NCBI GenBank assembly: GCA_007922195.1 | Contig: ML682067.1 | Coordinates: 6,344,466-6,408,465 of the forward strand | Source: Podocnemis expansa | Lineage: Eukaryota > Chordata > Testudines > Podocnemididae | Reading direction: 5' to 3' | DNA: 64,000 bases | Shown: positions 12,480 through 23,470 of the stretch, in pieces | How positions within the stretch are numbered: position 1 is the first letter of the stretch | Layout: each line of letters opens with the position of its first letter | Made by a program: the position numbers and the translations under genes | The notes under the pieces: model-generated | Told to the model about the DNA's origin: nothing | The model's database searches: none | Seen by the model: only the letters and a program-made list of their open reading frames with translations

Positions 12480-12800
12480 ACAGAGTCTCCTCATTAAAAT
12501 GGCTGGAAAAGTTTGGGAGATATTTCATTAAATAAAATTAGATGATGCAACAGTATATAACAACTTTAAAGATGATGTGCTAAAGAGATTTAAGATTACC
12601 CCTAAATCTTATAGATTTGAAATTTAGAAATCACAGAATTTCTGCAAATTTCACACATGTGGAATATGGGTGCAGAGTGCAAGTTTATTGGGGGCCCAAG
12701 GCAATTTTGAATAACTTTTTTGATTCCATAGAGCAGGAACAGTTACTAGAAGTAGTCAAAAGTAAAAGCCACCATTTGTGACAAAACTTTCATCATATTT
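12480..12800 (+). pseudogene. SCAN-like capsid block of gypsy gag
   Basis: Reading across a few frame changes gives YNNFKDDVLKRFKITP followed by SYRFEF at about 12555-12625. This matches the signature of SCAN domains and Gmr1-like capsids, in which a helix ending in a hydrophobic pair and R-F is followed by a P-x-x-YR-x-F turn. Further on is DSIEQEQLLEVVK (about 12722-12765), like the E-Q-x-L helix in the C-terminal part of SCAN. In zinc-finger proteins this fold mediates dimerisation, and in the retroelement it builds the capsid. Premature stops and a shifted frame make it a relic. Confidence 0.55.
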
Positions 12801-13099
12801 AAAAGAGATGGAAATGACTGATGAATATTTAGAAGCAAGATCCTGGAAGGGGCACAAACAACAAGGGAATAATTGACAATTTGAACTCCAATTTAAAAAA
12901 GGTGAAGGGTGTAAGGTTAAACCTATCCCCCATTTTGTTAAAAAAAAACTCCTGGGCACCCCAGAGTCTAAAAGCCTCTTACCCTAAAGGGAAGTCAATT
13001 TTCTGCCATTAGTGTTGAATGGCTGGACTTATGAAGCAAAATTGTCCAGCTCTTAAAGATAATATTCAGCCTCTACCTACAAATTCCACATTAGATGTT

Positions 13100-13344
13100 G
13101 CCAAGTTCCAAAGGGACAGCCATGTTAGTATAGTTCAATAAAACAAACAAGAAGTCATCTGGCACTTAAAGATTAACAAATTTATTTATTTCATGAGCTT
13201 TCATGGGAGAAAATCCCTCTTTGTCAGATGCTTAAATTCCCCCATCTTCAAATCATGTGGTGAAGTGGAATATTCTCCCATGAAAGCTCATTCAATAAGT
13301 AAATGTGTTAGTTTTTAAGTGCCACAGGACTCCTTGTTTATTTT
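13100..13344. mobile_element. PLE pLTR foldback with 12-bp target duplication
   Basis: This is a head-to-head pair of pLTR copies. The plus arm starts CCAAGTTCCAAAGGGACAGC and ends near 13235. The minus arm runs to TCCTTGTTTATTTT at 13344. It is flanked by ACATTAGATGTT at 13088-13099 and again at 13345-13356, a perfect 12-bp duplication that fixes the boundaries. There is no coding body. It lies in the gypsy gag-pol remnant. Confidence 0.8.
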
Positions 13345-13640
13345 ACATTAGATGTTATTATGACACAGATGCTAACTGTCCAAGCAGTAACACTGCCACC
13401 ATGTGTACAAATTTCAAAACGGGCAGCTGTGTTAGTCTACTAAAGCAAAACAAGCAAGGAGTCTTGTGGCACTTAAAGACTAACAGATTTATTTATTGCA
13501 TGAGCTTCTGTGGGAGAAAATCCCACTTTGCCAGACCCTTTGAAGAGGGGGAACTTACAGAATTGGATGAGAATAAATGCAGGGGAGTGTAAGACATGGG
13601 ATCAGGTCATACTGCAACAGCAGATCAGAGCATTTGTAAG

Positions 13641-14896
13641 TGTAAGCAGGGGAATGGACCCGCTCTTGTGGGGAACTTCCCAGACTTTGTATACCACCCC
13701 GGTGAAGGTGGGTAGCAAAAGGATCTGAGTCCCTGCTCCCACTTCCTTTATCCCAAGGCCTGCCTGACCTCAAAGGCTCATCTCCCAATCTCCCCTTTGG
13801 AGGAGTCTCTGTAACCCCGACAAGGCTGGGCTCCAGAATTTCTGGGGGTTTGAGACCCACTCTTATCATGGTCTCTCAGGACAGGGCTAGGGTGTCCCCA
13901 CTCTGGGGTGCTGACCACACTGACCACTCTTCTGGTCCACCAGTTACTATATACAATTTATTTAAGCATACAGAAACAAAAAGAATAACCCAATAAGAAA
14001 ATAGAAAAAAAGTGGAAAAAGGTGAACAATAAACCCCCAGTGCCACCACTGGCGTGGGGGCAGTACAAAAAGAGTCTCTGGGGCCTGAGGAACAGTCTCA
14101 CAGTCTGTCCTCCACGTTGCAAGCCCTCTGCACAGGCCTGGCTATGACTGGATGATCCAGGGGGTCAGATGCAGGCTCTGGCTGTGGCCACACGTCCCCA
14201 AGCTCCAGAGGCAGGGCCCTTCTTCCCAGCATCAGCCCCCCCTTTCACTGTTCCCCAGCTGCTCACCACACCCAGCTCCAGATGGCTACAACTCTGGCTC
14301 CCAGCTGCTGCTCGGGTTCTGTGTGGCTCTCTGGGGTGCTCCTCAGGCTCCTTTGGTCCTCCTGCTGTCTGCACAGGTCAGCTCAGCCCGTTGGCTCCTT
14401 CTCTGGCCTCCTGCACCCAGCTCCAGACAACTCCAGCTCTGCTTGGCTCTCTGCTGGTCCAGCTGCTGTGGGTCTGCTCTGCACAAATCAGCTCAGCCTG
14501 GCCTCCCTTCCTGGGTCCTCTGGCTCCCAGCTGCTGGCTGCTTAGAGCTTCCTCCTTAGCTCAGCCCCACACACACACACACACACACACGCGCACTGGC
14601 TTGCCCAGGCATGTCCAGCCTGCAGTTTCAGCTCAGGGGCAGGGGACCGCTTTCAATCAATCAGGCCATCCTGGGACACTGGCCTCTCCCACTGGCCCTG
14701 GGGCTGTCTGTTTCAGAGTCCTGCTTCCATGCGGGAGTGGCCAATCAAAAGGCCCATTCACTCTCAGTAATGGGCTATCAGTCCCCTTACACAAGGATTC
14801 AGACTCTAGGAAACAGAACACAGAGGGAGGGTGAAGTCAGATTACCTGTTATAATGTGAAAAGAATCCATAGTCACGATTCAGCCCTGCTTTCACA
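13641..14896 (-). mobile_element. Probable solo ERV-type LTR inside a PLE
   Basis: This is a GC-richer block of about 1.25 kb. On the minus strand it runs from TGTGAAAGCAGGGCTGAA to CCCTGCTTACA (TG...CA ends), with a poly(A) signal in TTAAATAAATTGTATA near 13952. A (CA)n tract lies at 14568-14590. No gag, pol or env is present. PLE sequence lies on both sides, so it is an insertion. I did not find a convincing 4-6 bp target duplication, so the ends may be off by several bases. The long open frames here (14152-14834) are by-products of GC content. Confidence 0.55.
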
Positions 14897-14979
14897 CAAT
14901 CTAATCTGCATATTATTTTAATTTCAGCTGTTTCTCTTTCAAGTCTTGATTCATTTTCTTGAGGACCATCATTAAAAAA

Positions 14980-15390
14980 TCATCAATGGAGTGATTAGGA
15001 AGATGGAAGTGCTCAGCAAGTGGTTGTTTTTGTGTTGTGATTTCTGATGTCAGTTTTGCGTGCATTGATTCTTCTGCATAAGGACTGTCCTGTTTGTCCA
15101 ATGTATAAGGCGTGGGAGTATTTCCGGCATATGATGGCATAAACCACATTAGTGGATAAGCAAGTGAAGGACCCTTTGATGGAGTAGGTGGCTTGATTAG
15201 GTCCTATAATGGTGTCTTTTGTGCAGATATGTGGACAAAGTTGGCAGAGTCGTTTGTTGCAGTGATATGTGCCTGCTTTAATGTTTCTATTGTTAGATCT
15301 GTAGTTGCTAGTAAATATCTGTTTAAGGTTTGGGGGTTGTCTGTAGGTGAGGAGAAGTCTGTCTCCCAAGGTTAGAGAGAATGAGGGGTC
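14980..15390 (-). pseudogene. PLE GIY-YIG endonuclease fragment
   Basis: The 118-codon minus frame 15013-15369 starts in the linker after RT (MGDRLLLTYRQPPNLKQIF). It then has a cysteine-rich knuckle, CNKRLCQLCPH, next the block SIKGSFTCLSTNVVYAIIC, and the catalytic stretch LYIGQTGQSLCRRI. The Y...YIG pair and the R on the following helix are the residues expected in Penelope GIY-YIG nucleases, which nick target DNA for reverse transcription. The frame then runs through the RKTDIRNHN helix before breaking. It is the best-preserved protein relic in the window. It lacks the RT N-terminus, so it is not functional. Confidence 0.85.
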
Positions 15391-15606
15391 GTCTTTTAAA
15401 ATAGGCTGTAGGTCCTTAATGATCTGTTGTAGAGGTCTGACTTGAGGGTTGTATGTGGTGACCAGTGGCGTTCTATTGTTTTCTTTTTTGGGCCTTTCCT
15501 GTAGTAGTTGACTGCAGGGTACCCATCTAGCTCTGTCAATTCGTTTGTTTACTTCTCCAGGTGGGTACCATAGTTTTAAGAAAGCTTGATAGAGATGTAT
15601 GCAAAT

Positions 15607-16900
15607 GTACTCTTAGGAGGTAGTCCCATAAATGATATTACAGTAATCCTAAATTTGGGGGATAGTAATGATGAATTGACAGAGTACAAAAATCAGTGGC
15701 AGGAGCTGGTTAGCATGGTGTGATACAGCATCTGACATTACTTTGGTTAAACAGTGTTATGTTCATAAAAAAGGATGAACTGGCTGGCAAGAGCATGAAC
15801 CTTTTGGCCCTACCTGAGTTTTCTGTAAGTATGATACACCTAGACTGTGAGAATTTCAGTGTTGAAATAGTGGCAAGCCTTAGAAATTGATGTTCTACTG
15901 GTTTTCTAATAGGTAATGACATTACAACTAACTGTAATACAGTTAATGTGCTAACTAGGCCCCAGGGAAGTATAGTTTTGATGCCTCTACCTTGCCTGTT
16001 GCTGATGTGCTGATTGGTAGTGGCATGGCAACTTTGTTCACCAGAATGCAAGACTAAGCCACATGTAAAGCGTGAAGCTGACTTAACTGTTTTACATGCT
16101 ATCACTGTGACAAGGAGGGAAATATTCCTAAATCTGTGTCTGTTGAGAATGGTAGTTTGCCTTTTGCCAGTGAGAAAAGCTACTAAAGGAGGGAGAGTGA
16201 CTCCAGCCCTTTGACTATGGAGTCTAGCTGCCCTTATATAGGGGGTTCATGTGAAAGTCTTCCTAATGTGCCAGAGGCAATTCTAGATTTAACTGATACC
16301 CAGAGAGAAATCATTGCTTGTTGAAGAGATGTTTCTGTAGAGCAGGTGAAAGATGTTGCCCTGAATCCAGACCCTGCAAGAAGAAGGGGAAACCAGAGGG
16401 GGGAATGGCAGATTGTCCGTCCAAAATGAATTATCACATAGAAAAGATCCATCAGGGAAGAAGGAGCTTCTCAGTGAAATTATTGAAGATTGCAAAATGT
16501 TAAGTGAGCCTAGAGAATGCAAGAAAGAATTACTCCAATTAGCTTTTGATGGGCTATTATCTGATGTAAACAGTTTTTCTATTGAGTGAACTGTGTTGCT
16601 TCCTAACTGTCAGAGTTTTTTCAGCAGAGAATAAATCCACTGACCTTGTTTTGGAAAGCTCTAGTGTGGGTAGTTGAAGGTGAGTTTCAGCTGCAAAGGA
16701 ATATTTGGGGAAATATAAAAGACACATACTCAACTGGCTTTGCCTAACTAGCATTTTGGGGGAACAATGTTGTTGGAACATGAATATCTCCATGGTGATC
16801 CTTCAAATGAAATATGTGCCTCAGATTTAGAGTACCTGGTTCTGCAGATCAGAAGAGATATATGGTTCATTCCTTGATCATGCACATGGAGGCAGGTAAA
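15607..16900 (+). pseudogene. Gypsy pol remnants: protease-like and integrase-like
   Basis: After the PLE the gypsy sequence resumes. Across shifted frames I read LPVADVLIGSGMATLF (about 15990-16040), like the end of retroviral-type protease in turtle gypsy elements (LPVDVLLGNDL). PRECKKELLQLAFDG (about 16510-16555) is like the start of the integrase zinc-binding domain. The distance between them is too short for RT plus RNase H, so an internal deletion is likely. Multiple stops are present. Confidence 0.4.
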
Positions 16901-16942
16901 CTCTTACTTTTAGAATCTTTGGATATGTTTTCTAGTATCTTA

Positions 16943-17333
16943 GGCTATGTCTACACTAGAAAAAGTTAGTTCACATTTGTTAATTTGGACTAATAAATTA
17001 GAATTTAGTTCGAACTAACAACAAGGATTAATTCGAACTCATGTTAGCTTGCATTAGTCCACTTGGTTAATTCAAACTAACTGCCCTTAATTTGAATTTA
17101 TTAAATTTGAAGTAAGAGTTAATCCTTGTCTACATCATCCTTAGTTTGAACTCAGGATCAAACTATGGGCTTTGTTCAAACTAACCGGCAGGTCTTACTC
17201 ATTCGAACAAAGCTTTCATTAGTTCAACTTAAGGAATTCCTTAAGTTGAACTAATGAAAGTCTAGTGTAGACAAGTACTAAGCTAGTTCAATTAAGCCGC
17301 CTTAATTCAAACTAACTTGCAAGTAGACGTCCC
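16943..17333 (+). mobile_element. MITE, TATGTCTACAC family
   Basis: The left end is GGCTATGTCTACACTAGA and the right end on the other strand is GGGACGTCTACTTGCAAG. The interior is a series of GTTCGAACTAA and TTAATTCAAACTAA half-palindromes. A perfect 48-bp palindrome occupies 17213-17260. It is non-coding. The element at 42641-43048 carries the same palindrome in decayed form. Confidence 0.7.
17213..17260. repeat. Perfect 48-bp palindrome
   Basis: Two 24-base arms with no spacer, centred on GGAATTCC. The left arm begins CTTTCATTAGTTC and the right arm is its exact reverse complement. It is part of the MITE and would form a strong hairpin in single-stranded DNA. Confidence 0.95.
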
Positions 17334-17837
17334 TTTTGCAGACTCAACTACCTCTGATTCTATGTGGAAGCAGAGACAGGTAGTGGAAGGGCATGAATAC
17401 ACTGATTCTGACATAATGAAAATTGTTATCGCTGAGACGTAGGCCAGTCTTGGAATTGGTTATCAGTTAAGAATTTGAAAATAAGGCATTATTTGTACTT
17501 TAATTTCCTCACTTCCTTATCACTATCTTTCTTACAATGAGGTACCCAGAAAGGAACTAATTTTTCCATGTATAATCACACCAGGGCTTTGTAGAGAGGA
17601 CGTATTGCTTCAACGCTTGCTAATGCTTATGTTCATTGATCTTTTATTTCCCCGTCATGTTTAGTTGTAATATTTAAATATATTTTCAACTCTGCTACAC
17701 TGAATGGAATCAATAGAAAGCCAAATGAATGGGAAAGCATTTCTTAGTTCATTAGATGAGGAAACCATATTCATTTAGGGATTATAAGATATGTTAAAAT
17801 TGTTTCCATGTAAGCATTTTCTGTCTGATAAATAAAT

Positions 17838-17892
17838 AAATAAATTTGTTAGTCTTTAAAAGTGCTACCAGACTCCTGGGTTGTTTCTCTGC
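17838..17892 (-). mobile_element. PLE pLTR fragment
   Basis: AAATTTGTTAGTCTTTAAAA followed by GTGCTACCAGACTCC is the minus orientation of the pLTR start. The stretch just before it is an (AAAT)n run. Confidence 0.6.
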
Positions 17893-18884
17893 TAATTGGC
17901 ACTAGATCTTATAAAAGCCAGCTGTCACCACATCCAGAAAACTAATGAAGTTTCAGAAGGTTACAGGTTGGGTGGTCAGATCTATACTGAAAATAAAAAA
18001 ATAAAATAAAATAAAAAATATATTAAAAAAGAAAACTCTTTTTAATAGCAAGCAAAGTTACAGGTATAGAAAGGACCAGCACAAAGGAAGGTATTAGGGG
18101 TGACTGGAAAAAACTGTAGAAATTGAAACTCTTCTGGAAAAATAAGAGATTAACCCTAGGAAAGAGAAATATATACAACACAATAAACAGTTTCCTTGAC
18201 ACTGTTCTCATACATGGATCTTGCAGGGTTCACTTAGCTCTGTATTACTACTTCAGCTAGCATGTTAGAGCAGAAAGCGATAGTTAACTATGCTCAGAGC
18301 ACCTGTTTTCTCCATTTCTGAATGAGACTGGAACATGGATAATGGCTATGGGGCTGAAGCTCAACCCGTAAAAAGACCTGAGGTCATGCTTATACTATGA
18401 GGGTAGCAACCAGAGGAACAGGCAGAGATGACATCAGCCCCTGAGCTTGAGATATGGCATCTGCTATTTGTTTCTCATGCTTAAAACCCAGAGGTGCTCC
18501 TCCAGGTATGCTCACTTTGTTAGCATAATAAGTGCCTTGGAAGTATCTGTAGAAATATTATAGACATCAGCTGTTTTTGAGACTGTATTTATTTGAATGT
18601 CATAAAGGCTATGACAATTTCTGTTAGCTATTAGTGGCTAGCCATTTGTGGTTAAGGCAACCATCTAAAGTTCTGAATGCCATAGGCTTGAATCTTGCTC
18701 AACATCACATTGAAAGGCCACCTTCAGTTCACTTAGTTGCAAAACGCAGCTCTGAACCATGAGGGTGAGGTGTCAAAGGTGGCTGGTATGCTTCCTTGTC
18801 CACTATTAGCTGTGAACTTGATGTTCCTTAACTATGTTAACCCAATGAGCCATGGCTCAGGGGAACCTTGACTACTATTTATGC
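17893..18884. other. Unassigned AT-rich DNA
   Basis: No gene or identifiable repeat. An A-rich (AAAAT)n-like patch lies near 17990-18025. Confidence 0.4.
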
Positions 18885-19250
18885 TTTTGTTGCAGCTCAA
18901 TTAGACTATTGTAAAACGCTTTGCATAAGACTACAGTCTTCAATTTGGAAACATCAGTTAGTTCAGAATACAGCTCTCAGCTTGTTAAGGTTTTGTGCAG
19001 AGAAAACATTACATCAGCAGTCTTAATTACAAATTAATACTGGCATGCAGTTTAAGATGTGAACTTTCACATATAAAACCCTATACTGTTTGGGCTTTGA
19101 CTATTGTAGAGTTTGCTTCTGTTCCTGAATGATACAAGTCATGCTGTCTGGAGCGGTGCAGCTAGTAACAAATTTGAAGTCTTGGATCACCTTAACAGTC
19201 CAATTAAACTCTTTAGCCTACCTTGCCACCCAGACCATACCTGATTTAAT
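18885..19250 (+). mobile_element. L2-like LINE, ORF2 C-terminal relic
   Basis: Translation with frame corrections gives LDYCKTL, then HQLVQNTALSLL, and further on FTYKTLYCLG. This matches the LDYCN...LQLVQNAAARLL...VYKALNGLAP order at the C-terminal end of L2-clade ORF2 proteins. Only the end of the element is present, as expected for 5' truncation. It is heavily mutated and therefore old. Confidence 0.6.
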
Positions 19251-21770
19251 GATAAATGGTTGCTTACATGAAAAGAACTAAAATAAGTCACACAACATAC
19301 AGGTTGCTTCCATTCCCAAGGAACCAGTCACTTACCCCAGATCAGTTGGTACTCTGTATCTTGTATCAAAAAGAGTACCTGTAGTTAGTTCTATAATAGT
19401 AAGCCTATAGATGAAGTAGGGGAAAAAAGGGTTGTTTTTAACAAGTTAAAGCAAGCAAATACATACACACAATGAGTTATTTAAATCCTAGGAGTGACAG
19501 TGACTAAAAGTTGTACATGTTACCCAGTGTTTTTTGGTTGGATTTATATTTGTGTTTCTTAGCTTATATATAATCTACTAGACTGAAGAGCTTGGAATAT
19601 TAATTAAGTTTAACAGTGCTCAGGTATATCCTGATCCTAGTGAAATCAGTGAGGCCAGGATTTCCCTGTAGTAAATAAAATTAGAAATGTGAGACTATTT
19701 AAGTATCTGCACTACCTCAAAACTATAAGTTACAAGCACTTTTTTTTTCACATGAAAGTTAAATGTTGCTTATGAATGTATTTATAGAAACTCTTTGTAG
19801 CAATTAATTCATCAAGCAGGCATCCTTTACTCTTTCATTAATTATCCACGGATAGGTTTTTAGGAGTTTAAATATTGCTTTTGATTTCTCATCTAAGATC
19901 AGAAATATTGGTCACAACTTATTAAAACTTATAGAAAATGGATTAGACCTAGTGCCATTCTTCAACTTGAAGCAAAACTCTTGTGATAGATTCTTGTTTC
20001 CCATGAAAAATATTCCCAAATGAGAAATATTTTCTTCCAGATTATTGGCTATTACACATGGAAAATAGAACATATGCGCATTGCAGCAGATAAAAACACA
20101 AGCATGCATTGCCATCATCTGTAGCTTACATTTCAAGCAACAATAAATTATGATATTTTTAAACTGGAATGCATAACAGATGGTGACGGGTTAGTTTAAA
20201 GTGATGTTTTCTTTAATACAGCTTATACTACTTAGTCATCTCTCACTATATCATCTGATTTATTCATAGTATCAATTCTGGTTCCATTAAAACAGACTGA
20301 AGGAAATAGGAACTGAGAAAAGTCTTACTACATTGAGGGATTACCTGGAACAGGACTTCACTTAAAATGTTTACTTTGTCTAATATGAGACAAATTTTTT
20401 CCCCCCCAAATGTTCCTTGTCTGGATTTGAAATGGAATATATTTGCATGTATGTGCAAGTGGACTGAAACATAAGACCAGTTAATGCAAAATGCTATTGA
20501 AATGATAGGCAGATGATATCCTTGATTAACAACAAGGGTGTCTCAACTGGAAATAATAAATACTTGTGCTTGTTTAACTAGACCTAATGTAATAAGTAGA
20601 AGGATAATATTCAGAGGTTCTTAGGACTGGATCAGAGTTTCAAAAATATACTTTACCTGAAGTACACACTTGTTAAAAATCAATGTTTGAGAACACATTT
20701 CTGTACATATTTTGCAAATAACTTGGGTCAGAATAAATTTGTTTCCTTGGAACATTCTTAGATTAATTATACTGTCAGCAGAACCTCTTTTCTAAAGCAC
20801 CTTGAGATCTACCAATGAAATATGCTAGAGAATAGCTATATATTATGCATTATTATTATTGATTTTTTAAATAAGTTATCTAGTGTAGAAACTCGCTCTC
20901 CAAAACATATGAATATGAAAATAAAATTCATACCCTTTAGATATAATTTTTGTTTTTCACAATAAGTTGTAATAGCTTAACAACATGTGACACAATGGAA
21001 TGTAGGTACCTTCACTCTGAAATGTGCAAAAAGACAAGTAAACACCAATTGAATTACATCAATTGACATGCTGCGGTTTAAACTATTATAGTGCTAACCA
21101 TGTAATTTTCCTCATTTTTCTTGCTTTTTTAATTTTTTCCCTACTTTGTAGGCTCTAAAAATTTCATTGGCTGTAGGCACTGCGCCTACAGTGCCTAATG
21201 GGAAATCCGGCACTGGATGGAACTCTCATTTTTGCAATTACAGGAGCCACTATTATTCTGGAACCCACTAAAAGGGGTAACTTATTTTCCTCTCCTTGCT
21301 GAAGGGTAAGTTATCTACTGTTGTCTGAAGAGCTTCTAAGATTTCTCTAAAGAACCATACACAATAGTCAAAGAATATAAAAAGTAGAGCTGGCTTGAAA
21401 CCAGATTTTCAGTTTTACAGAAAACTGGAATGTAAAAAATAAAAACTGCTCAAACTGGAAACCAAAACATTTACAAATTTTCTGTAATACAAAATTCTAA
21501 ATTATAGTATTACTGTATCCCATTCACCAGTGTAAAATTAAGTTGCGACAGCACATGACTGGAGAAATGCAGTGGTGAGGGGGGCAGGACTTTTCTTTCT
21601 TAGTCTTTGCAAACAAAATAGTCCAATAGGGAGATTCAATGCTATGCCTTTCAGAAGTGATCCACAGAAAAGAAATTGCATCCTAGAGTATCAGGGTGCT
21701 AGCATGGATTTAAACCTTTCTTATGCCTTCCTGAATCTGAGCTACACTCTTAAGCCCCTGGCATAATTTA
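19251..21770. other. Unassigned AT-rich DNA
   Basis: No exon seen. Around 20790-20870, CACCTTGAGATCTACCAATG, TATGCTAGAGAATAGCTATA and an (ATT)n tail resemble the 3' end of an ancient SINE or LINE. The match is too short to name. Confidence 0.4.
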
Positions 21771-22199
21771 GACAGCCTTGTTGGCAGACTCCCTGGATGT
21801 CCTCTGAGTAATCGCACTGCCCAGAACCCCTGAAGTGCGTTATGTTGTCCACCCACTCCCAAAACTTCCCCCTATGCATGGGAGTCCACAGTGTACAACC
21901 TGCATCTGTTTTCCTGAATTCCTACCTCTAGGGAATTCTCTCCTGACCAGAAGCAGCACTTTCAGAACACTCCCTGCCATTTCAGCCCTTTCATTCAGTG
22001 GAAAGAGGCCCTAACAGGGGTAGGAATCTCACCAAATCTTTTTTGTTGCTTCTAATAAAGGAAGTCCTTACGCCTGTAATCATTTTCACTTTTTTGGAAG
22101 AAAGTTTTTGGCAGAACTCCTCTGAAATAGCAGATCCTTCCCACCAGTAGGCGTCTCTCATCCTACCACACCCTATCTTGTGACAATGACTTACAGAAC

Positions 22200-23470
22200 A
22201 CACAGTGGCAGATGCTTTGAACCAGTAAACATTTATTATTGTGAAAAACAGAAGTTTATTAGGACCAACAGGGGAGTGAATTAAGAAATTATTAAGCCAA
22301 AGGGTCAGAACAAGGGAAAACCATAGGCATACATGTATAAAAACACAAAGACATTACAAGTACATTTTGACAGAACCTCCTTATTCCATTAGCCTTTAGT
22401 GACCATAGCCCTTCTTTAACTCTTTGCAGGTAACCACAACACAGAAGCTTGAGCATTCAAGTACCTGACGGATTTACACAGGTAAGTAAGCTCCCTTTTT
22501 ACCCTTCCTTAGGGCTCAAATGGGGCTTTCAACCACCACACCACAACCCACAGCTCAGAGCCTGGTAAACCAGGGCCACACACACAGGAGGTAAGCAAGT
22601 GCCCCACCTTAGTGAGATCCAGCGTCTCACTGTGCACCCTACTTCCCTGCTCTGGAGATCTTGGCTCCCAGCATGTGGAGCTTACGGTTGTCTGTACCCA
22701 ATGGTGGCGACTGAAGCTGGACTGACGGTCAGGGTCCCATGCAGATCTCACCTCCAAACTTGGCCTGTCTGCTTCTGGGCCCTTCTGGCCTGTCCTTAAT
22801 AGCAATTGTCCATTCACCCCCTAGACACTATTCATAATACAAAGCCTGCCTTCCAAAAGCTCAGTTCAAGGCTGTGGGCTTTGGGGTCTTTCAGAGCTCA
22901 TCCTCTTCAGAAGCCCTCAAGGATGTTGCAAAAGCTATCTGAGCTCCTCATCCCACTGAAGCAGGAACTTGGATCAGTTCTCAGGCTGCACGTAAGGTTT
23001 CCAGAGAACCAGGCTTCCCATCAGACTTCACACAGCCTGAACAACCAGATCAGTCCATTCCAACATGCAGAGGAGGCACAGTGCGCCCCTTCTCCTCAGT
23101 GTCACTCACTTAAATACGAACCACACCAGCTGATCAACAGCATTGTGGATTTCATGCCCAAACTTTTCCTCATAGGTTTGAGCAGGGAAAGTTCCCAAAA
23201 GCCTGCACGCGGCCTGCTGAGTACTACGCACAGCCCTGCCTTTCAAGACGGCATGGCCCTGTTGTGGGTGGGCAGATTCTGGGCTCTGGCCAGCTGCCAA
23301 CAGCTCTTAACCCTTTGCTGTTACTCAGCCGCCCGTGCCAGCGTAACACCCAGTGCTGGGGTGGAGCGCACTCAAACATACATGGTGTATAATAGCAAAC
23401 CCAATTTACCATGTACAATAAAATTACCAGGTAAGTACGCAATTCATAAATATACATAAAACCATTAAAT
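22200..23470 (-). mobile_element. Probable solo LTR, reversed
   Basis: This block is GC-richer than its surroundings. On the minus strand it has a TATA-like GTATTTAAGTGAGTG near 23110 and poly(A)-type signals (AATAAACTTC and AATAATAAATG near 22230-22260), the order of an LTR. The 217-codon plus frame at 22806-23459 matches nothing I know and runs antisense to the proposed LTR. No internal retroviral genes flank it. Ends and target duplication were not resolved. Confidence 0.4.

Larger units (their letters stand above)
13413..15594 (-). mobile_element. Penelope-like element, carries a solo LTR
   Basis: The pLTR begins near 13419 (CAGCTGTGTTAGTCTA). The coding body, on the minus strand, resumes after the LTR insertion at about 14897 and continues to 15594. 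Flanks ATGTGTACAAAT (13401-13412) and ATGTATGCAAAT (15595-15606) match at 10 of 12 positions and look like an aged target duplication. The 5' half of the RT is missing, so this is a truncated copy. It lies in the same gypsy element as the foldback just upstream. Confidence 0.7.
11930..16900 (+). mobile_element. Decayed gypsy (Gmr1-like) LTR retrotransposon with SCAN-like gag
   Basis: Pieces in the right order on the plus strand are: a gag start (11950-12414), a SCAN-like capsid block (about 12500-12800), a zinc-knuckle remnant (GLMKQNCPAL near 13025), a protease-like stretch reading LPVADVLIGSGMATLF with corrections (about 15990-16040), and an integrase-type segment ECKKELLQLAFDG (about 16515-16555). 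RT and RNase H are not visible and appear deleted. Two PLE insertions, 13100-13344 and 13413-15594, split it. SCAN domains of vertebrate zinc-finger proteins are known to derive from Gmr1-like gypsy capsids, which fits. LTR ends were not found. Confidence is good for gypsy and moderate for the Gmr1 label. Confidence 0.6.

Noticed and set aside
14152..14859. Overlapping long frames of 60-220 codons (for example 14169-14834)
   Set aside because: GC-rich LTR-like block with frames on both strands, no domain, and a microsatellite within. Compositional.
22806..23459. 217-codon plus-strand frame
   Set aside because: No recognisable domain. It lies antisense to a probable LTR and other frames are open over the same bases.
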